Positions 20,578-29,574 are shown, numbered from the stretch's first letter. The stretch: DNA of 64,000 nt from Mesobacillus maritimus (GCF_019749255.1 NZ_JACWFH010000035.1:62001-126000), one strand, 5' to 3'. Made by a program: numbers and translations. Notes: a model not told the origin generated them from the letters alone.

Positions 20578-21021
20578 ATGAGGTCCTATCAACTTTATTT
20601 AATTAAAGATGAAATCGCTAGCCATTATGTTGGTCGTGAAAGAATGTTCTATCAATTATTTAAGGAACACAGCTCTGCAAATAGTGAACTGCATTCAATC
20701 ATCTCAAGGCAAATTGAGTATCTGACTAAACCATTACCTGTACTACGAATCCATCAATTGCTTTATCAGCAGCTTTCAAAACATACTGGGTTTAAGGCAG
20801 AACAAGGAATGTACTATCTTCGAACGAATAAAATACAAAGTAGCGCCGCATTAAAAGTATTGAATGATCGAACTCTCTTGGTAGAATCCGAAGGAAGTCT
20901 GGAAGCAGAAACAATTTTCTTTGAAGTCCTTCGTAAAATTGAAACCTCTTTCATGGCTGTTGATATCGGCAGCAACCGATATGGGTGGTTGAAGCCTATC
21001 AAAGAAAGAAAATTTGTCTAA
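20578..21021 (+). CDS. sirA: Sporulation inhibitor of replication SirA
   Basis: SirA (147 residues; YneE in B. subtilis) is made at the onset of sporulation and blocks DnaA at the origin. Although diverged, it keeps the family length and the C-terminal signature AETIFFEVL ... FMAVDIGSNRYGWLKPIKERKFV (read in two parts), and lies between tkt and yneF as expected. GAGGGGATCG precedes the ATG. In B. subtilis it is under Spo0A control; I could not identify a convincing 0A box upstream. Confidence 0.9.
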   Translation: MRSYQLYLIKDEIASHYVGRERMFYQLFKEHSSANSELHSIISRQIEYLTKPLPVLRIHQLLYQQLSKHTGFKAEQGMYYLRTNKIQSSAALKVLNDRTLLVESEGSLEAETIFFEVLRKIETSFMAVDIGSNRYGWLKPIKERKFV

Positions 21022-21108
21022 AACAGAGAAAAATGCTCGCGAATATTGTATAATTACGTTTGGTCGAGTACACTGTATGGTAGACAACATGAAGGAGGAA
21101 AAAAGATT

Positions 21109-21324
21109 ATGTGGACTTACGTTCTAGTAGGTATACTAGCTTTAGCTGCTGGTGTAGCACTAGGATTTTTCATTGCTCGTAAGTATATGATGGACTACTT
21201 GAAGAAAAATCCGCCAATTAATGAACAAATGCTAAAAGTCATGATGATGCAGATGGGACAAAAACCATCTCAGAAGAAGATCAATCAAATGATGTCAGCA
21301 ATGAATAAACAGCAAGGTAAATAA
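21109..21324 (+). CDS. yneF: YneF, small membrane protein (UPF0154)
   Basis: A 71-residue protein with one N-terminal membrane helix (about residues 3-22, rich in Ala/Leu/Gly) followed by the conserved cytoplasmic part [19 protein letters not shown] and [18 protein letters not shown]. Function is unknown. ATG 21109 has AAGGAGG 9 bp upstream; the frame extends upstream but without a site. It has its own terminator. Confidence 0.94.
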   Translation: MWTYVLVGILALAAGVALGFFIARKYMMDYLKKNPPINEQMLKVMMMQMGQKPSQKKINQMMSAMNKQQGK

Positions 21325-21381
21325 AATGAGCACTACTACTGAAGTAGGTTACATTTGCTAGAGGTAAAAGCTAGCACACAT

Positions 21382-21430
21382 GAAAAACCACTTTTTCTTT
21401 GAAATGACAAAGAAAAGTGGTTTTTCACGT
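21382..21430 (+). terminator. Terminator of yneF
   Basis: Stem of about 18 bp (AAAAACCACTTTTTCTTTG / CAAAGAAAAGTGGTTTTT), ending in TTTTT. Confidence 0.88.
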
Positions 21431-21540
21431 TTACTGAAGAAGTTTTGGGATAATTGAAAATTCTTCTACACCTAAATATCATGGTTTAGGTACATATTAA
21501 AAAAAGTATAGAAACAAAACAAACAAGAGGAGACTTTTAC

Positions 21541-22056
21541 ATGAAAAAAGCATTATTTCTTATCCTATCTGCACTTTTAGTATTGTCAGCTTGTGGAACG
21601 AAAGAAGCTGGTGAAGAGCAGTCTGCACCGGAAGGCAATCAGGCAGCTGAAACAGAAAAGAATTCTGAGAAAGACAAGAACACTGAAGAACAAAGTGTAC
21701 GAACTCCAACGGAAGAAGATAAAAAATACACTGAATTACTACTTGCGAGAGACTATGATACGGTAATCAAAGAAACGGTTGCCTTTGATTCTGATTCTCA
21801 GAAAGACTTTTACAATTTGGCTTCTGCATTAAAAAAGCATGATGAAATGCAATCAAAATCCTATGTAGATGAAAGTACAAATGAGAAAAACTACACTGAT
21901 ATGATCAGCGATTATAAAGTAATCATTCGGTATATAGACAAGGCAGAGTATATCCCTGAAGAAATGAAAACTGAAATCGAAGAAATGAAAAAAGAGGCAG
22001 AAGAGAAAGCCGCTCAAAACCAGGAGGAGTTAGATAAACAAACTCAAGCAAAATAA
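21541..22056 (+). CDS. Predicted lipoprotein, unrecognised
   Basis: A 171-residue secreted lipoprotein. The signal peptide ends in a lipobox LSAC (cysteine at residue 18). A charged Glu/Lys/Ser linker follows (19-57), then a helical region (about 60-170) with ELLLARDYDTVIKETVAF and a long Glu/Lys coiled-coil-like end. No known domain is recognised. GAGGAGAC lies upstream of the ATG. It forms a single-gene unit and may be anchored on the outer face of the membrane. Confidence 0.85.
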   Translation: MKKALFLILSALLVLSACGTKEAGEEQSAPEGNQAAETEKNSEKDKNTEEQSVRTPTEEDKKYTELLLARDYDTVIKETVAFDSDSQKDFYNLASALKKHDEMQSKSYVDESTNEKNYTDMISDYKVIIRYIDKAEYIPEEMKTEIEEMKKEAEEKAAQNQEELDKQTQAK

Positions 22057-22173
22057 GCGTAAGTTTAACCAAAGCTCCTAGAACTAAACAGTGTAGTGTG
22101 TGACCATAATAAGTAAACCGTAATCCTCCTCCATTAATAGGAAAAGGATTACTCTCATATAGTACTCCTAAAT

Positions 22174-22221
22174 AACTGCTCCCATTTTGTTGATAGCTAA
22201 CAATTGGGGCAGTTTTTTTAT
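22174..22221 (+). terminator. Terminator downstream of the lipoprotein gene
   Basis: Imperfect stem AACTGCTCCCA / TTGGGGCAGTT with a long inner loop, then TTTTTTT. Confidence 0.75.
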
Positions 22222-22354
22222 TGAGCTACTCTTATCCAAATGGATTTAAAGAGTCTAATGATTAAAATTATTGCGGAAACATTAATCTTCCTTATTTTGT
22301 GAACATTTGATAAAATAGTGAGGCTTAAGAGTAACGTGCTTGGAGGATAAGACA

Positions 22355-24103
22355 ATGAAAGCATTTCTAGATTTAATGTGGTACTTTAAAGCAGAAAAAA
22401 AAGCGTATTTAATTGGAATTCTTATGCTTCTTTTTGTTGCTTTTCTACAGCTAGTTCCACCTCGGGTAATTGGAATGGTTGTAGACGAGATTGAGACGGG
22501 GACGCTGACAAGACAGGGACTTTTTCAATGGGTTCTAATCCTGATTGTGGCTGGAGTAGGGATGTATGTGCTTCGCTATTTCTGGAGAATTATGATTTTT
22601 GGTTCGTCTGTAAAGCTAGCCAAGCTTTTACGTAATCGGCTCTATGAGCATTTTACCAGGATGTCGCCAAATTTCTATCAAAAACGGAGAACTGGAGATT
22701 TAATGGCTCATGCTACAAATGACCTACAAGCTATCCAACAAACGGCTGGGGTAGGGGTACTTACGTTGGTCGACTCCCTTGCTACCGGTGGGTTTGTTGT
22801 GATTGCGATGGCCACCACCATCAGTTGGAAACTGACGTTGATTTGTCTTTTGCCAATGCCCTTAATGGCCATTCTCACTGGGTGGTACGGACAAATGCTT
22901 CATTCGCGGTTCCATAAGGCCCAAGAGGCATTTTCAACCTTGAATGATAAGTCCCAAGAAAGTATAACGGGGATTAAAGTCATTAAAACCTTTGGTCAGG
23001 AAAAAGAAGATATAGAAGATTTCCGTAGACAATCAGAGGATGTTGTAAAGAAAAATATTTCTGTTGCAAAGATTGATGCCTTATTTGATCCAACCATTTC
23101 TTTAATCGTCGGGATTTCCTTCTTTTTATCCATTGCCTTTGGTTCAAGGTTCGTCCTAAATGGGGAAATGACGATTGGGAGCCTGGTATCCTTTACCACC
23201 TATTTAGGGCTTTTAATTTGGCCGATGCTAGCCTTTGGTCACTTGTTCAACATTGTCGAACGCGGGCGGGCTTCACTTGACCGAGTTAATTCCTTATTAG
23301 GTGAAAAGGTAGAGATTCGCGATCAAAAGGGTGCAATTCAAATGGTTCCTAAAGGAGATATTGTCTATAAAATAGATAGATTTGCTTACCCAGGGGAACA
23401 AAAGCCTCAGTTAAAAGAGATTGATTTTACATTACATCAAGGCCAAACCTTAGGGATTGTCGGTAAAACAGGGGCGGGGAAGACTTCGCTTCTAAAGGTC
23501 CTCATTCGTGAATTTGAAGGCTATGATGGAAGTATTTCCATTGGGGGACAAATGCTGACAGATTATCAACTAGATAAATTAAGGGAAGCGGTTGGCTATG
23601 TTCCTCAAGATCATTTTTTATTTTCAGCCACAGTTGCTGAAAATATTGCCTTTGCTGAACCCAATGCCCCTCGTGAACAAATCTATGAGGCGGCTCGAAT
23701 TGCACGTATTCATGAAGATATCCTTGATTTTACCAATGGCTATGAAACGGTTGTTGGGGAGCGAGGTGTTTCCTTGTCAGGGGGACAGAAACAACGGATA
23801 TCGATTGCCCGGGCAATCTTAATGAACCCAGAGATTTTAATTTTAGATGATTCTCTTTCCGCAGTTGATGCGAAGACAGAAGAAGAAATTTTAGGAGCAT
23901 TGAAAGACAATCGGGAAGGAAAGACAACTTTGATTACCGCACATCGCCTAAGCGCGATTGAACATGCGGATTTAATTCTCGTTTTAGACGAAGGCGAGAT
24001 TGTTGAACGCGGCACTCATGAGCAGTTAATGGAACACGAGGGCTGGTACAAGGATATGTATTTGCGCCAACAGCTAGAAGAGATTGTCGAGTTAGGGGGG
24101 TAA
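22355..24103 (+). CDS. BmrC/YheI-like multidrug ABC exporter half-transporter
   Basis: A 582-residue half-transporter with six N-terminal membrane helices (1-315) and one nucleotide-binding domain. Walker A is GKTGAGKTSL near 377, the signature LSGGQKQR near 480, and Walker B reads LILDDSLSAVD, where the usual catalytic glutamate is aspartate. That points to the degenerate ATP site of heterodimers such as BmrCD. ATG 22355 has TTGGAGGATAAG upstream; the earlier TTG belongs to this site. The stop is 3 bp before the next gene, so the two are translationally coupled. The substrate is not predictable. Confidence 0.92.
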   Translation: MKAFLDLMWYFKAEKKAYLIGILMLLFVAFLQLVPPRVIGMVVDEIETGTLTRQGLFQWVLILIVAGVGMYVLRYFWRIMIFGSSVKLAKLLRNRLYEHFTRMSPNFYQKRRTGDLMAHATNDLQAIQQTAGVGVLTLVDSLATGGFVVIAMATTISWKLTLICLLPMPLMAILTGWYGQMLHSRFHKAQEAFSTLNDKSQESITGIKVIKTFGQEKEDIEDFRRQSEDVVKKNISVAKIDALFDPTISLIVGISFFLSIAFGSRFVLNGEMTIGSLVSFTTYLGLLIWPMLAFGHLFNIVERGRASLDRVNSLLGEKVEIRDQKGAIQMVPKGDIVYKIDRFAYPGEQKPQLKEIDFTLHQGQTLGIVGKTGAGKTSLLKVLIREFEGYDGSISIGGQMLTDYQLDKLREAVGYVPQDHFLFSATVAENIAFAEPNAPREQIYEAARIARIHEDILDFTNGYETVVGERGVSLSGGQKQRISIARAILMNPEILILDDSLSAVDAKTEEEILGALKDNREGKTTLITAHRLSAIEHADLILVLDEGEIVERGTHEQLMEHEGWYKDMYLRQQLEEIVELGG

Positions 24104-24106
24104 CGT

Positions 24107-25903
24107 ATGGAGGAGAAACTAACACCGTTAGACTCGAAACAACAACGAACAGTGTTAAAAAGATTATTGGTTTATACTAGGCCGCATATTAAAGCAATAT
24201 TACTTGCATTTGGGTTTTTATTGCTGACGACGGTTGGGGATGTCATTGGACCCATTTTAATCAAAATATTCATTGATGATTATTTAACAATAGGACATTT
24301 TCCATATGAGCCCTTGCTGATGCTCGGGATCGCTTATATGGGAATTCAAATTATGAACGTGTTTGTATCGTATTATCAACTTTATAAATTTCAAGAGGTT
24401 GCTCTTAAAATTATTCAGCAGCTACGGGTTGATGTGTTTACGAAGGTACAATCCCTTGGATTACGATATTTCGATAGAACCCCGGCAGGGTCAATTGTTT
24501 CAAGAGTAACAAATGATACTGAAGCGATTAAGGATATGTTCGTTTTTGTCATTGCCACCTTTATCCAGAGTGGGTTCTTACTAGTAGGAATCCTGGTTGC
24601 CATGTTTGTGTTAAATGTAAAATTGGCTCTTTTCTGTTTGATTGTTATGCCGTTTATTATGATGATCATGGTGATTTACAGAAAACTTAGCTCGAAATTT
24701 TACTTAGATATGCGTGAGCGTCTTAGTCAGCTTAATGCGAAACTTAGCGAATCGTTGCAGGGAATGTCGATCATTCAAGTATTCCGTCAGGAAAAACGCC
24801 TTCGAGGTGAATTCGGGGAAATCAATGATAAACACTATCAGGCAGGCATGCGTAATATAAAAGCAGACGGACTATTATTACGACCAGCGATTGATCTTGT
24901 TTATATCCTCGCACTTATTATTGTTTTAAGCTATTTTGGGATTAGTTCGTTTGAAAATCCAGTTGAAATTGGTGTACTTTATGCGTTTATCAATTATCTA
25001 GATCGATTCTTTGAGCCGGTAAACCAAATTATGCAGCGGTTGTCGATGTATCAGCAGGCCATTGTTGCTGCTTCAAGAGTATTTAAGCTACTAGACGACA
25101 AAGATATCGCACCAGAACAGCCTGTTGTGAGCGATAAAAAAGTTGTAGATGGGAAAATTGAGGTTCGTAATTTGAGCTTTTCTTATGATGGTAAACGTGA
25201 TGTTTTGAAGAACATTGAATTTACGGCATTGCCGGGTCAAACAGTTGCCCTTGTCGGTCACACAGGTAGTGGCAAAAGCTCAATTATTAATCTCTTGATG
25301 CGCTTTTATGAGTACAACCGTGGCGAAATCATCATTGATGGAGTATCCATTAAGGATTACCCAATAAATGAGCTTAGAGACCGTATGGGGCTCGTTCTTC
25401 AGGACCCGTTCCTCTTCTTTGGAAGCGTGAAAGATAATATTCGTCTTCACAACGAGGGAATTACGGATGAGGAAATTGAAGAAGCGGCAAAATTTGTTCA
25501 GGCGGACGCATTTGTAAATAAGCTTGAGGAAGGCTTTGACCATCAGGTGGTCGAACGGGGAGCGACGTTCTCAAGTGGTCAGAGACAGTTGATAGCTTTT
25601 GCTAGAACAATCGCAACCAATCCGAAGATATTAATCTTAGATGAAGCAACTGCAAATATTGATACAGAAACTGAGGAAGCAATTCAAACAGCTCTTGCAA
25701 AAATGCGCAAGGGGCGAACGACGATTGCGATTGCTCATCGTCTATCAACCATTCAAGATGCTGATTTAATTCTAGTCCTTCATCAAGGGGAAATCGTAGA
25801 GCGGGGAACCCATCAAGAGCTTCTCAACCTAAAAGGGCTATACCATAAGATGTATTTGCTCCAAAATGGTTCTGTTGAAAGATTAGAGGATGTGGTGAGT
25901 TAA
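24107..25903 (+). CDS. BmrD/YheH-like multidrug ABC exporter half-transporter
   Basis: The partner half-transporter (598 residues): six membrane helices (about 20-325) and a nucleotide-binding domain with Walker A GHTGSGKSS near 385, an altered signature FSSGQRQL near 488, and a full Walker B LILDEATANID with the catalytic glutamate. Combined with the D-type Walker B of the preceding protein, one ATP site of the pair should be active and one degenerate. GGGGGG just before the ATG overlaps the end of the upstream gene. Confidence 0.93.
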   Translation: MEEKLTPLDSKQQRTVLKRLLVYTRPHIKAILLAFGFLLLTTVGDVIGPILIKIFIDDYLTIGHFPYEPLLMLGIAYMGIQIMNVFVSYYQLYKFQEVALKIIQQLRVDVFTKVQSLGLRYFDRTPAGSIVSRVTNDTEAIKDMFVFVIATFIQSGFLLVGILVAMFVLNVKLALFCLIVMPFIMMIMVIYRKLSSKFYLDMRERLSQLNAKLSESLQGMSIIQVFRQEKRLRGEFGEINDKHYQAGMRNIKADGLLLRPAIDLVYILALIIVLSYFGISSFENPVEIGVLYAFINYLDRFFEPVNQIMQRLSMYQQAIVAASRVFKLLDDKDIAPEQPVVSDKKVVDGKIEVRNLSFSYDGKRDVLKNIEFTALPGQTVALVGHTGSGKSSIINLLMRFYEYNRGEIIIDGVSIKDYPINELRDRMGLVLQDPFLFFGSVKDNIRLHNEGITDEEIEEAAKFVQADAFVNKLEEGFDHQVVERGATFSSGQRQLIAFARTIATNPKILILDEATANIDTETEEAIQTALAKMRKGRTTIAIAHRLSTIQDADLILVLHQGEIVERGTHQELLNLKGLYHKMYLLQNGSVERLEDVVS

Positions 25904-25975
25904 CTTTGCATGCTCTAATCATATGCGATCAACTTTATTGGAAAAAGAGACAAAGTTTGATCGGGAGCCTGAAGA

Positions 25976-26021
25976 AAAAAATAAAACAGCTGGTTGCCTT
26001 CTTGGCTTTCAGCTGTTTTTA
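25976..26021. terminator. Bidirectional terminator between the exporter operon and the Spo0E-like gene
   Basis: Stem AAAACAGCTG / CAGCTGTTTT with inner GCC/GGC pairing. T-runs follow in both directions. The minus-strand gene ends exactly at its edge. Confidence 0.85.
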
Positions 26022-26189
26022 ATAGGTTTTACTTGTTTGAGTGTATTTTCGGTTGTAGGTATTTAGTAAATGGTCAAGTTCTTGGCTATAGCGGATCGCT
26101 GCAGAGGAGGTTAATCCATTGGTAGACGCTATTTGGATGAGTTCGGAGCGTTTCTTTTCAATGAGTCTAACTAGTTCGTTTTTTGACAT
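26019..26189 (-). CDS. Spo0E-like sporulation regulatory phosphatase, 56 residues
   Basis: A short gene on the minus strand. The peptide starts MSKNELVRLIEKKRSELIQIA and carries the family signature SQELDHLLN at residues 35-43. Spo0E-like proteins are two-helix aspartyl phosphatases that dephosphorylate Spo0A and delay sporulation. The ribosome site GGAAAGGAA lies 6 bases upstream of the ATG. It lies convergent to the exporter operon and divergent from ccdA. Confidence 0.88.
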   Translation of the reverse strand: MSKNELVRLIEKKRSELIQIASTNGLTSSAAIRYSQELDHLLNTYNRKYTQTSKTY

Positions 26190-26435
26190 TGAGTTTCCTT
26201 TCCAATAATAGTAACTATTATCTGTAAATCTATTGAAAAAAATTCAAGAAATTTCAAGGCACGAAATCTAGTATAATTCAAAATAGCCTAGAATTCAAAG
26301 GGAATCATTCGACGAATTGCGAGAGATTCTGAGGTTTGCAACGTTACTAAATTGTTCACAGTCCATTTCGTATCTTTTATGGAGTGGATTTGTTAGAATG
26401 AAAACGAATTGATGTAAAACAGGAGATGTTTATTA

Positions 26436-27143
26436 ATGACGGATGTTAACGTTCTTCTAGCATTTGGGGCTGGATTCTTAAGCTTCATATCACCGTGCTG
26501 CCTTCCCCTCTATCCCGCGTTTCTATCGTATATCACGGGGATGTCAGTAGGGGAGATTAAGAGTGATAATGCGATGCTGCAAAGGCGGAGCATGCTCCAT
26601 ACACTGTTTTTTCTTGTTGGTTTTTCCATTATTTTTATTGCCCTTGGCTTTGCCACTTCATTTATCGGGCAGATCTTCAGTCAGTACAATGATTTAATTC
26701 GACAAATTGGTGCGATATTCATTGTACTATTTGGCTTAATGGTGGTCGGAATCTTTCAACCAAAATGGCTAATGAAAGACCGGAAATTTGAATTTAAAAA
26801 CCGTCCTGCAGGTTATTTTGGTACGGTGCTCATTGGAATGGCGTTTGCAGCTGGGTGGACTCCATGTACTGGCCCTATCCTTGCGTCCGTTATTTTGCTT
26901 GCAGGTTCTAATCCAGGATCGGGAATGCTTTATATGATCGCTTATATTCTAGGATTTGCGATTCCATTCTTCATCCTTAGCTTTTTCGTTGGCAAAATGC
27001 AATGGATTCGAAAAAACAATGTGAAAATCATGAAAATTGGTGGCTACATCATGATCCTGATGGGGGTTGTCCTTTATTTTGATTGGATGACTCGAATTAT
27101 TGCTTTCCTATCCCCACTCTTTGGAGGCTTTCAAGGTCTATAA
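26436..27143 (+). CDS. ccdA: Cytochrome c biogenesis / thiol transporter CcdA
   Basis: A 235-residue six-helix membrane protein that carries reducing equivalents across the membrane for cytochrome c maturation and for spore cortex thioredoxins. The two conserved cysteine regions are [17 protein letters not shown] near residues 18-34 and [12 protein letters not shown] near 144-155. GGAGATG lies upstream of the ATG. It precedes ccdC as in B. subtilis, although the CheY-like yneI that lies between them there is missing. Confidence 0.95.
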   Translation: MTDVNVLLAFGAGFLSFISPCCLPLYPAFLSYITGMSVGEIKSDNAMLQRRSMLHTLFFLVGFSIIFIALGFATSFIGQIFSQYNDLIRQIGAIFIVLFGLMVVGIFQPKWLMKDRKFEFKNRPAGYFGTVLIGMAFAAGWTPCTGPILASVILLAGSNPGSGMLYMIAYILGFAIPFFILSFFVGKMQWIRKNNVKIMKIGGYIMILMGVVLYFDWMTRIIAFLSPLFGGFQGL

Positions 27144-27252
27144 GTTTACCGTTCGAACAATGAGAGGAAAGTATATATGATTTTACTTTGTTAAAATCAA
27201 AACGAAATTACTGTATAATGACAATGTAAACCTACTTAAAAGGATGAAACAT

Positions 27253-27741
27253 ATGGACTATTTATTACTCTCGACAATAGGTGCAATTGGGATGGGGACT
27301 CTTGCACTGTTCGTGCGTATGAAGGCAGCGAAAAGACCAACATCAGCGAAAAAAATCATTCTGCCCCCAGTATTTATGAGTACGGGAGCGTTAATGTTTT
27401 TGTTTCCCATGTTTCGAGTGGAGTTCCTACAAGTGGTCGAGGCATTGGCCATAGGGATGCTATTTTCAATCTTGCTGATTAGAACGTCTAAGTTTGAAAT
27501 TAAAGATAACGAAATTTATTTAAAACGCTCAAAGGCGTTCATGTATATCTTAGTAGGGCTTTTATTGGTTCGACTGGTTGCTAAGATTATTTTAAGCGCA
27601 ACAATCGATGTCGGTGAGCTAGGAGGAATGTTCTGGATCCTTGCGTTTGGAATGATTGTTCCATGGCGTGTAGCGATGCTCATTGAGTATAAAAAGCTTC
27701 TTCGTGAGTTAAACGGACAGATTAAGCCAACGACAGTCTAA
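27253..27741 (+). CDS. yneJ: CcdC family membrane protein (YneJ)
   Basis: A 162-residue protein with four to five predicted membrane helices, a conserved motif RPTSAKKIILPPVFMSTGALMF (in part, residues 25-45) and RLVAKIILSATID. Its function in cytochrome c maturation or redox is unclear. ATG 27253 is preferred since AAAGGA lies about 10 bp upstream; an ATG three codons earlier touches it. It follows ccdA by 110 bp with a possible promoter (TATAAT near 27214). Confidence 0.9.
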   Translation: MDYLLLSTIGAIGMGTLALFVRMKAAKRPTSAKKIILPPVFMSTGALMFLFPMFRVEFLQVVEALAIGMLFSILLIRTSKFEIKDNEIYLKRSKAFMYILVGLLLVRLVAKIILSATIDVGELGGMFWILAFGMIVPWRVAMLIEYKKLLRELNGQIKPTTV

Positions 27742-27760
27742 TTAGAATAAGTTGATGAAT

Positions 27761-27791
27761 AGACGTGTGAACTTGGTTCACACGTCTTTTT
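27761..27791 (+). terminator. Terminator of ccdA-ccdC region
   Basis: Perfect 12-bp stem AGACGTGTGAAC / GTTCACACGTCT, 3-base loop, then TTTTT. Confidence 0.92.
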
Positions 27792-27881
27792 ATGGGAGTA
27801 AGAGTAATTGCCTGGTGAGCATGGAAAGGTGGGTACAACGGGAAAATAGAGGGAGTTAATTGCCCGAAAAGAAGGGAGTTC

Positions 27882-27953
27882 CTAGACGATTGAATATGAA
27901 AACAATCTAACTACTACTATAACCTTCAGCTATAATCATGCTCAATCGTCCAG
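27882..27953. promoter_or_regulatory. Long imperfect inverted repeat downstream of ykkD
   Basis: Arms of 18 bp (CTAGACGATTGAATATGA / TCATGCTCAATCGTCCAG) with about four mismatches, enclosing 36 bases, 9 bp after the ykkD stop. No T-run follows, so ordinary termination is doubtful. Confidence 0.5.
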
Positions 27954-27961
27954 CCCCTAAA

Positions 27962-28276
27962 TTAAGAAACTAGCTTTAACCCAACTGCAGCACTCAACAC
28001 TATCGCAATAAATAATATCCGTTTCCAATCTTTTGATTCCCCGTAAAATAACATACCAATCACAGCTCCTCCTGAGGCACCTATTCCTGTCCAAATCGCA
28101 TAGGCTGTTCCCATAGGTAAGGTTTCCATTGCAAGGGATAGGAAGGAAAAGCTTGCACCAAAGGCGAGAATTAGCAGTAGGAGAGAACGCAGTTTACGAT
28201 CATGGGTATATTGATTCATCATCGCAACCCCTGCCATTTCACATAAACCTGCAATCACTAACGAGACCCATGCCAT
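27962..28276 (-). CDS. ykkD: Small multidrug resistance subunit YkkD (guanidinium exporter)
   Basis: A 104-residue four-helix SMR protein. It has the membrane-embedded glutamate in CEMAGVAMMN (Glu13), and the helix-3 motif GTAYAIWTGIG. It forms an asymmetric heterodimer with YkkC; the pair exports guanidinium, as known for SMR pairs behind guanidine riboswitches. Its ATG overlaps the ykkC stop by one base. Confidence 0.92.
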   Translation of the reverse strand: MAWVSLVIAGLCEMAGVAMMNQYTHDRKLRSLLLLILAFGASFSFLSLAMETLPMGTAYAIWTGIGASGGAVIGMLFYGESKDWKRILFIAIVLSAAVGLKLVS

Positions 28277-28617
28277 TATGCCTTCACCTCCTCAGAAACT
28301 TTTTCATCTGTAACCAGCTTTAAGCCAATTACTCCTACAAGTAAAAGAAGAATCAAGAGGATTTTCGCAAGCTTGAAAGGTTCTCCGAAAAAGAGGAGAT
28401 CTGCAGCAGTTGTCCCCGCAGTCCCTAAGCCAACAAAAACGGCATATACAGTTCCGACAGGAAGTCCCCGGCCGGCAATGATTAATCCGTAAAAGCTTAC
28501 AATAATAGCAATAATGGTGCCGCCCCATTCCAAAGCATTATCGGCATGCTTTAACCCAATAACCCAAAAGACCTCAAACAGGGCCGCAATAATTACGATG
28601 ATCCAGTTGCGATTCAT
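28276..28617 (-). CDS. ykkC: Small multidrug resistance subunit YkkC (guanidinium exporter)
   Basis: A 113-residue SMR protein with four helices, the key glutamate in [14 protein letters not shown] (Glu14) and the [14 protein letters not shown] motif in helix 3. It is the first gene of the pair; the guanidine-I riboswitch lies about 40 bp upstream. This pairing strongly indicates guanidinium efflux rather than general drug export. Confidence 0.93.
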   Translation of the reverse strand: MNRNWIIVIIAALFEVFWVIGLKHADNALEWGGTIIAIIVSFYGLIIAGRGLPVGTVYAVFVGLGTAGTTAADLLFFGEPFKLAKILLILLLLVGVIGLKLVTDEKVSEEVKA

Positions 28618-28657
28618 GAAGACTCACTCCTTATATTTAATAGGTTACCCGTAAAAT

Positions 28658-28795
28658 AAAAAAACCGAGAGAACTGTTAGGATAGGTAACAGATCTCCCG
28701 GGCTTTTATCCCTCCGTGGCACAGATAAATACTGTGTGTTTTCTCTCGGACCAGACCAAGCATGGTGCGCCTGCGGAACCCTAGAAAACATTTAC
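28658..28795 (-). promoter_or_regulatory. Guanidine-I (ykkC-yxkD) riboswitch with terminator
   Basis: Reading the minus strand, conserved aptamer blocks appear in order: CTAGGGTTCCG, TGGTCCGAGAG followed by AAAAC, and ACGGAGGGATAAAAGCCCGGGAGA. The last block, CCGGGAGA, also pairs with TCTCTCGG to form the stem of a terminator at 28665-28701, followed by seven T. Guanidinium binding would stabilise the aptamer, free the downstream strand and allow read-through into ykkCD. The block order and residues are those of the known class; no other class fits. Confidence 0.93.
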
Positions 28796-28881
28796 TATGC
28801 AATTAGATAACATTATACAAGTTTTTGAGCAGCTTTTATAGACATATGACTTAAAAAAATCCCTTAAAGTTTCAGGGCAAA

Positions 28882-28907
28882 ATAAAAACTGTCTCGACTG
28901 AGACAGC
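28882..28907 (-). terminator. Terminator of yneK
   Basis: On the minus strand, GCTGTCTC / GAGACAGT stem with a 4-base loop directly after the stop codon, then TTTTTATTTT. Confidence 0.88.
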
Positions 28908-29333
28908 TTAAAATAAATGTTCATAAGGTTGGATATTAATTTTGTTCTCAGACAACTTTTGTCGTAAAAATTTATGATCACGTTTTGGTGTCGCCATGAT
29001 ATAACCACGGATGACTAGGTCCTGGGTAATTCTTGAAACCTTTTCCTTTAGAGCTAACTCGCCAATTTTTCCTGCGATTTTTTGACGTGCCACATCGCGA
29101 AATAGTTCCGGAACTGGGCTCACTAGATCTTCAAGAAATTCCTTTTGATCATCAGGCCAGAGATGCTTCGTTTCGTTCACATAATGCTCTTCCCAATCCA
29201 TATCGGATTTACCGTCTTCCTTAGGAAGTTTTTTCAAGAACTTCCGAAACATAAAAAACCCACCAATTGCCATTAACCCGACCATCACAACCGACCAAAA
29301 TACGATAAACCACATAAACCATCCGTCTAGCAT
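28908..29333 (-). CDS. yneK: YneK, DUF2621 membrane protein
   Basis: A 141-residue protein with one N-terminal membrane helix (about 5-27), then the conserved FMFRKFLKKLPKEDGKSDMDW, a middle ELVSPVPELFRDVARQKIAGKIGELAL segment and ATPKRDHKFL near the end. This is the DUF2621 family, conserved in spore formers; the role is unknown. It marks the end of the collinear backbone block (ccdA-ccdC-yneK). In B. subtilis cotM and spore protein genes follow; here accessory DNA follows. Confidence 0.88.
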   Translation of the reverse strand: MLDGWFMWFIVFWSVVMVGLMAIGGFFMFRKFLKKLPKEDGKSDMDWEEHYVNETKHLWPDDQKEFLEDLVSPVPELFRDVARQKIAGKIGELALKEKVSRITQDLVIRGYIMATPKRDHKFLRQKLSENKINIQPYEHLF

Positions 29334-29433
29334 CTTAAATCCCCTTCATTCACTAAATCTCGTTATTTTTATTATAGTATCAGCATAGTGAATAAGACAA
29401 GTGAGGGATTCTTTGGCAAATGAGTCAAGAAGG

Positions 29434-29462
29434 TTGAAAAAATATGAATGGCGAATTATAAT
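29434..29462 (+). promoter_or_regulatory. Sigma-A promoter of tRNA-Sec
   Basis: TTGAAA (29434-29439), 17 bp, TATAAT (29457-29462); the predicted transcript start is about 8 bp before the tRNA. Confidence 0.82.
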
Positions 29463-29477
29463 AGAACTTGTCACTAC

Positions 29478-29574
29478 GGGGCTGGATGGGGTACTGGTGT
29501 CCTCCACGGTCTTCAAAACCGCTTGTGACCTGCGTGCCAGGTCAGGTGGGTTCGATTCCCACGCGGTCCCGCCA
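29478..29574 (+). tRNA. selC: Selenocysteine tRNA (anticodon UCA)
   Basis: A 97-base tRNA with the features of bacterial tRNA-Sec. There is an 8-bp acceptor (GGGGCTGG / GCGGTCCC with two G-U pairs and one terminal mismatch), an anticodon loop CTTCAAA giving UCA, and a long variable arm TGACCTG / CAGGTCA (perfect 7 bp). The T arm is GTGGG-TTCGATT-CCCAC, with discriminator G and encoded CCA. It should be charged with serine and converted to selenocysteine by SelA, then delivered to UGA codons by SelB. No sel genes are in the window. One anticodon-stem pair is a mismatch, so activity is likely but not certain. Confidence 0.92.

Noticed and set aside
27802-27870. Fifth array with period about 51-52 bp (GAGTAATTGCC / GAGTTAATTGCC)
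   Set aside because: Only one partial recurrence of about 11 bases, which could be chance; mentioned with the inverted repeat finding only.
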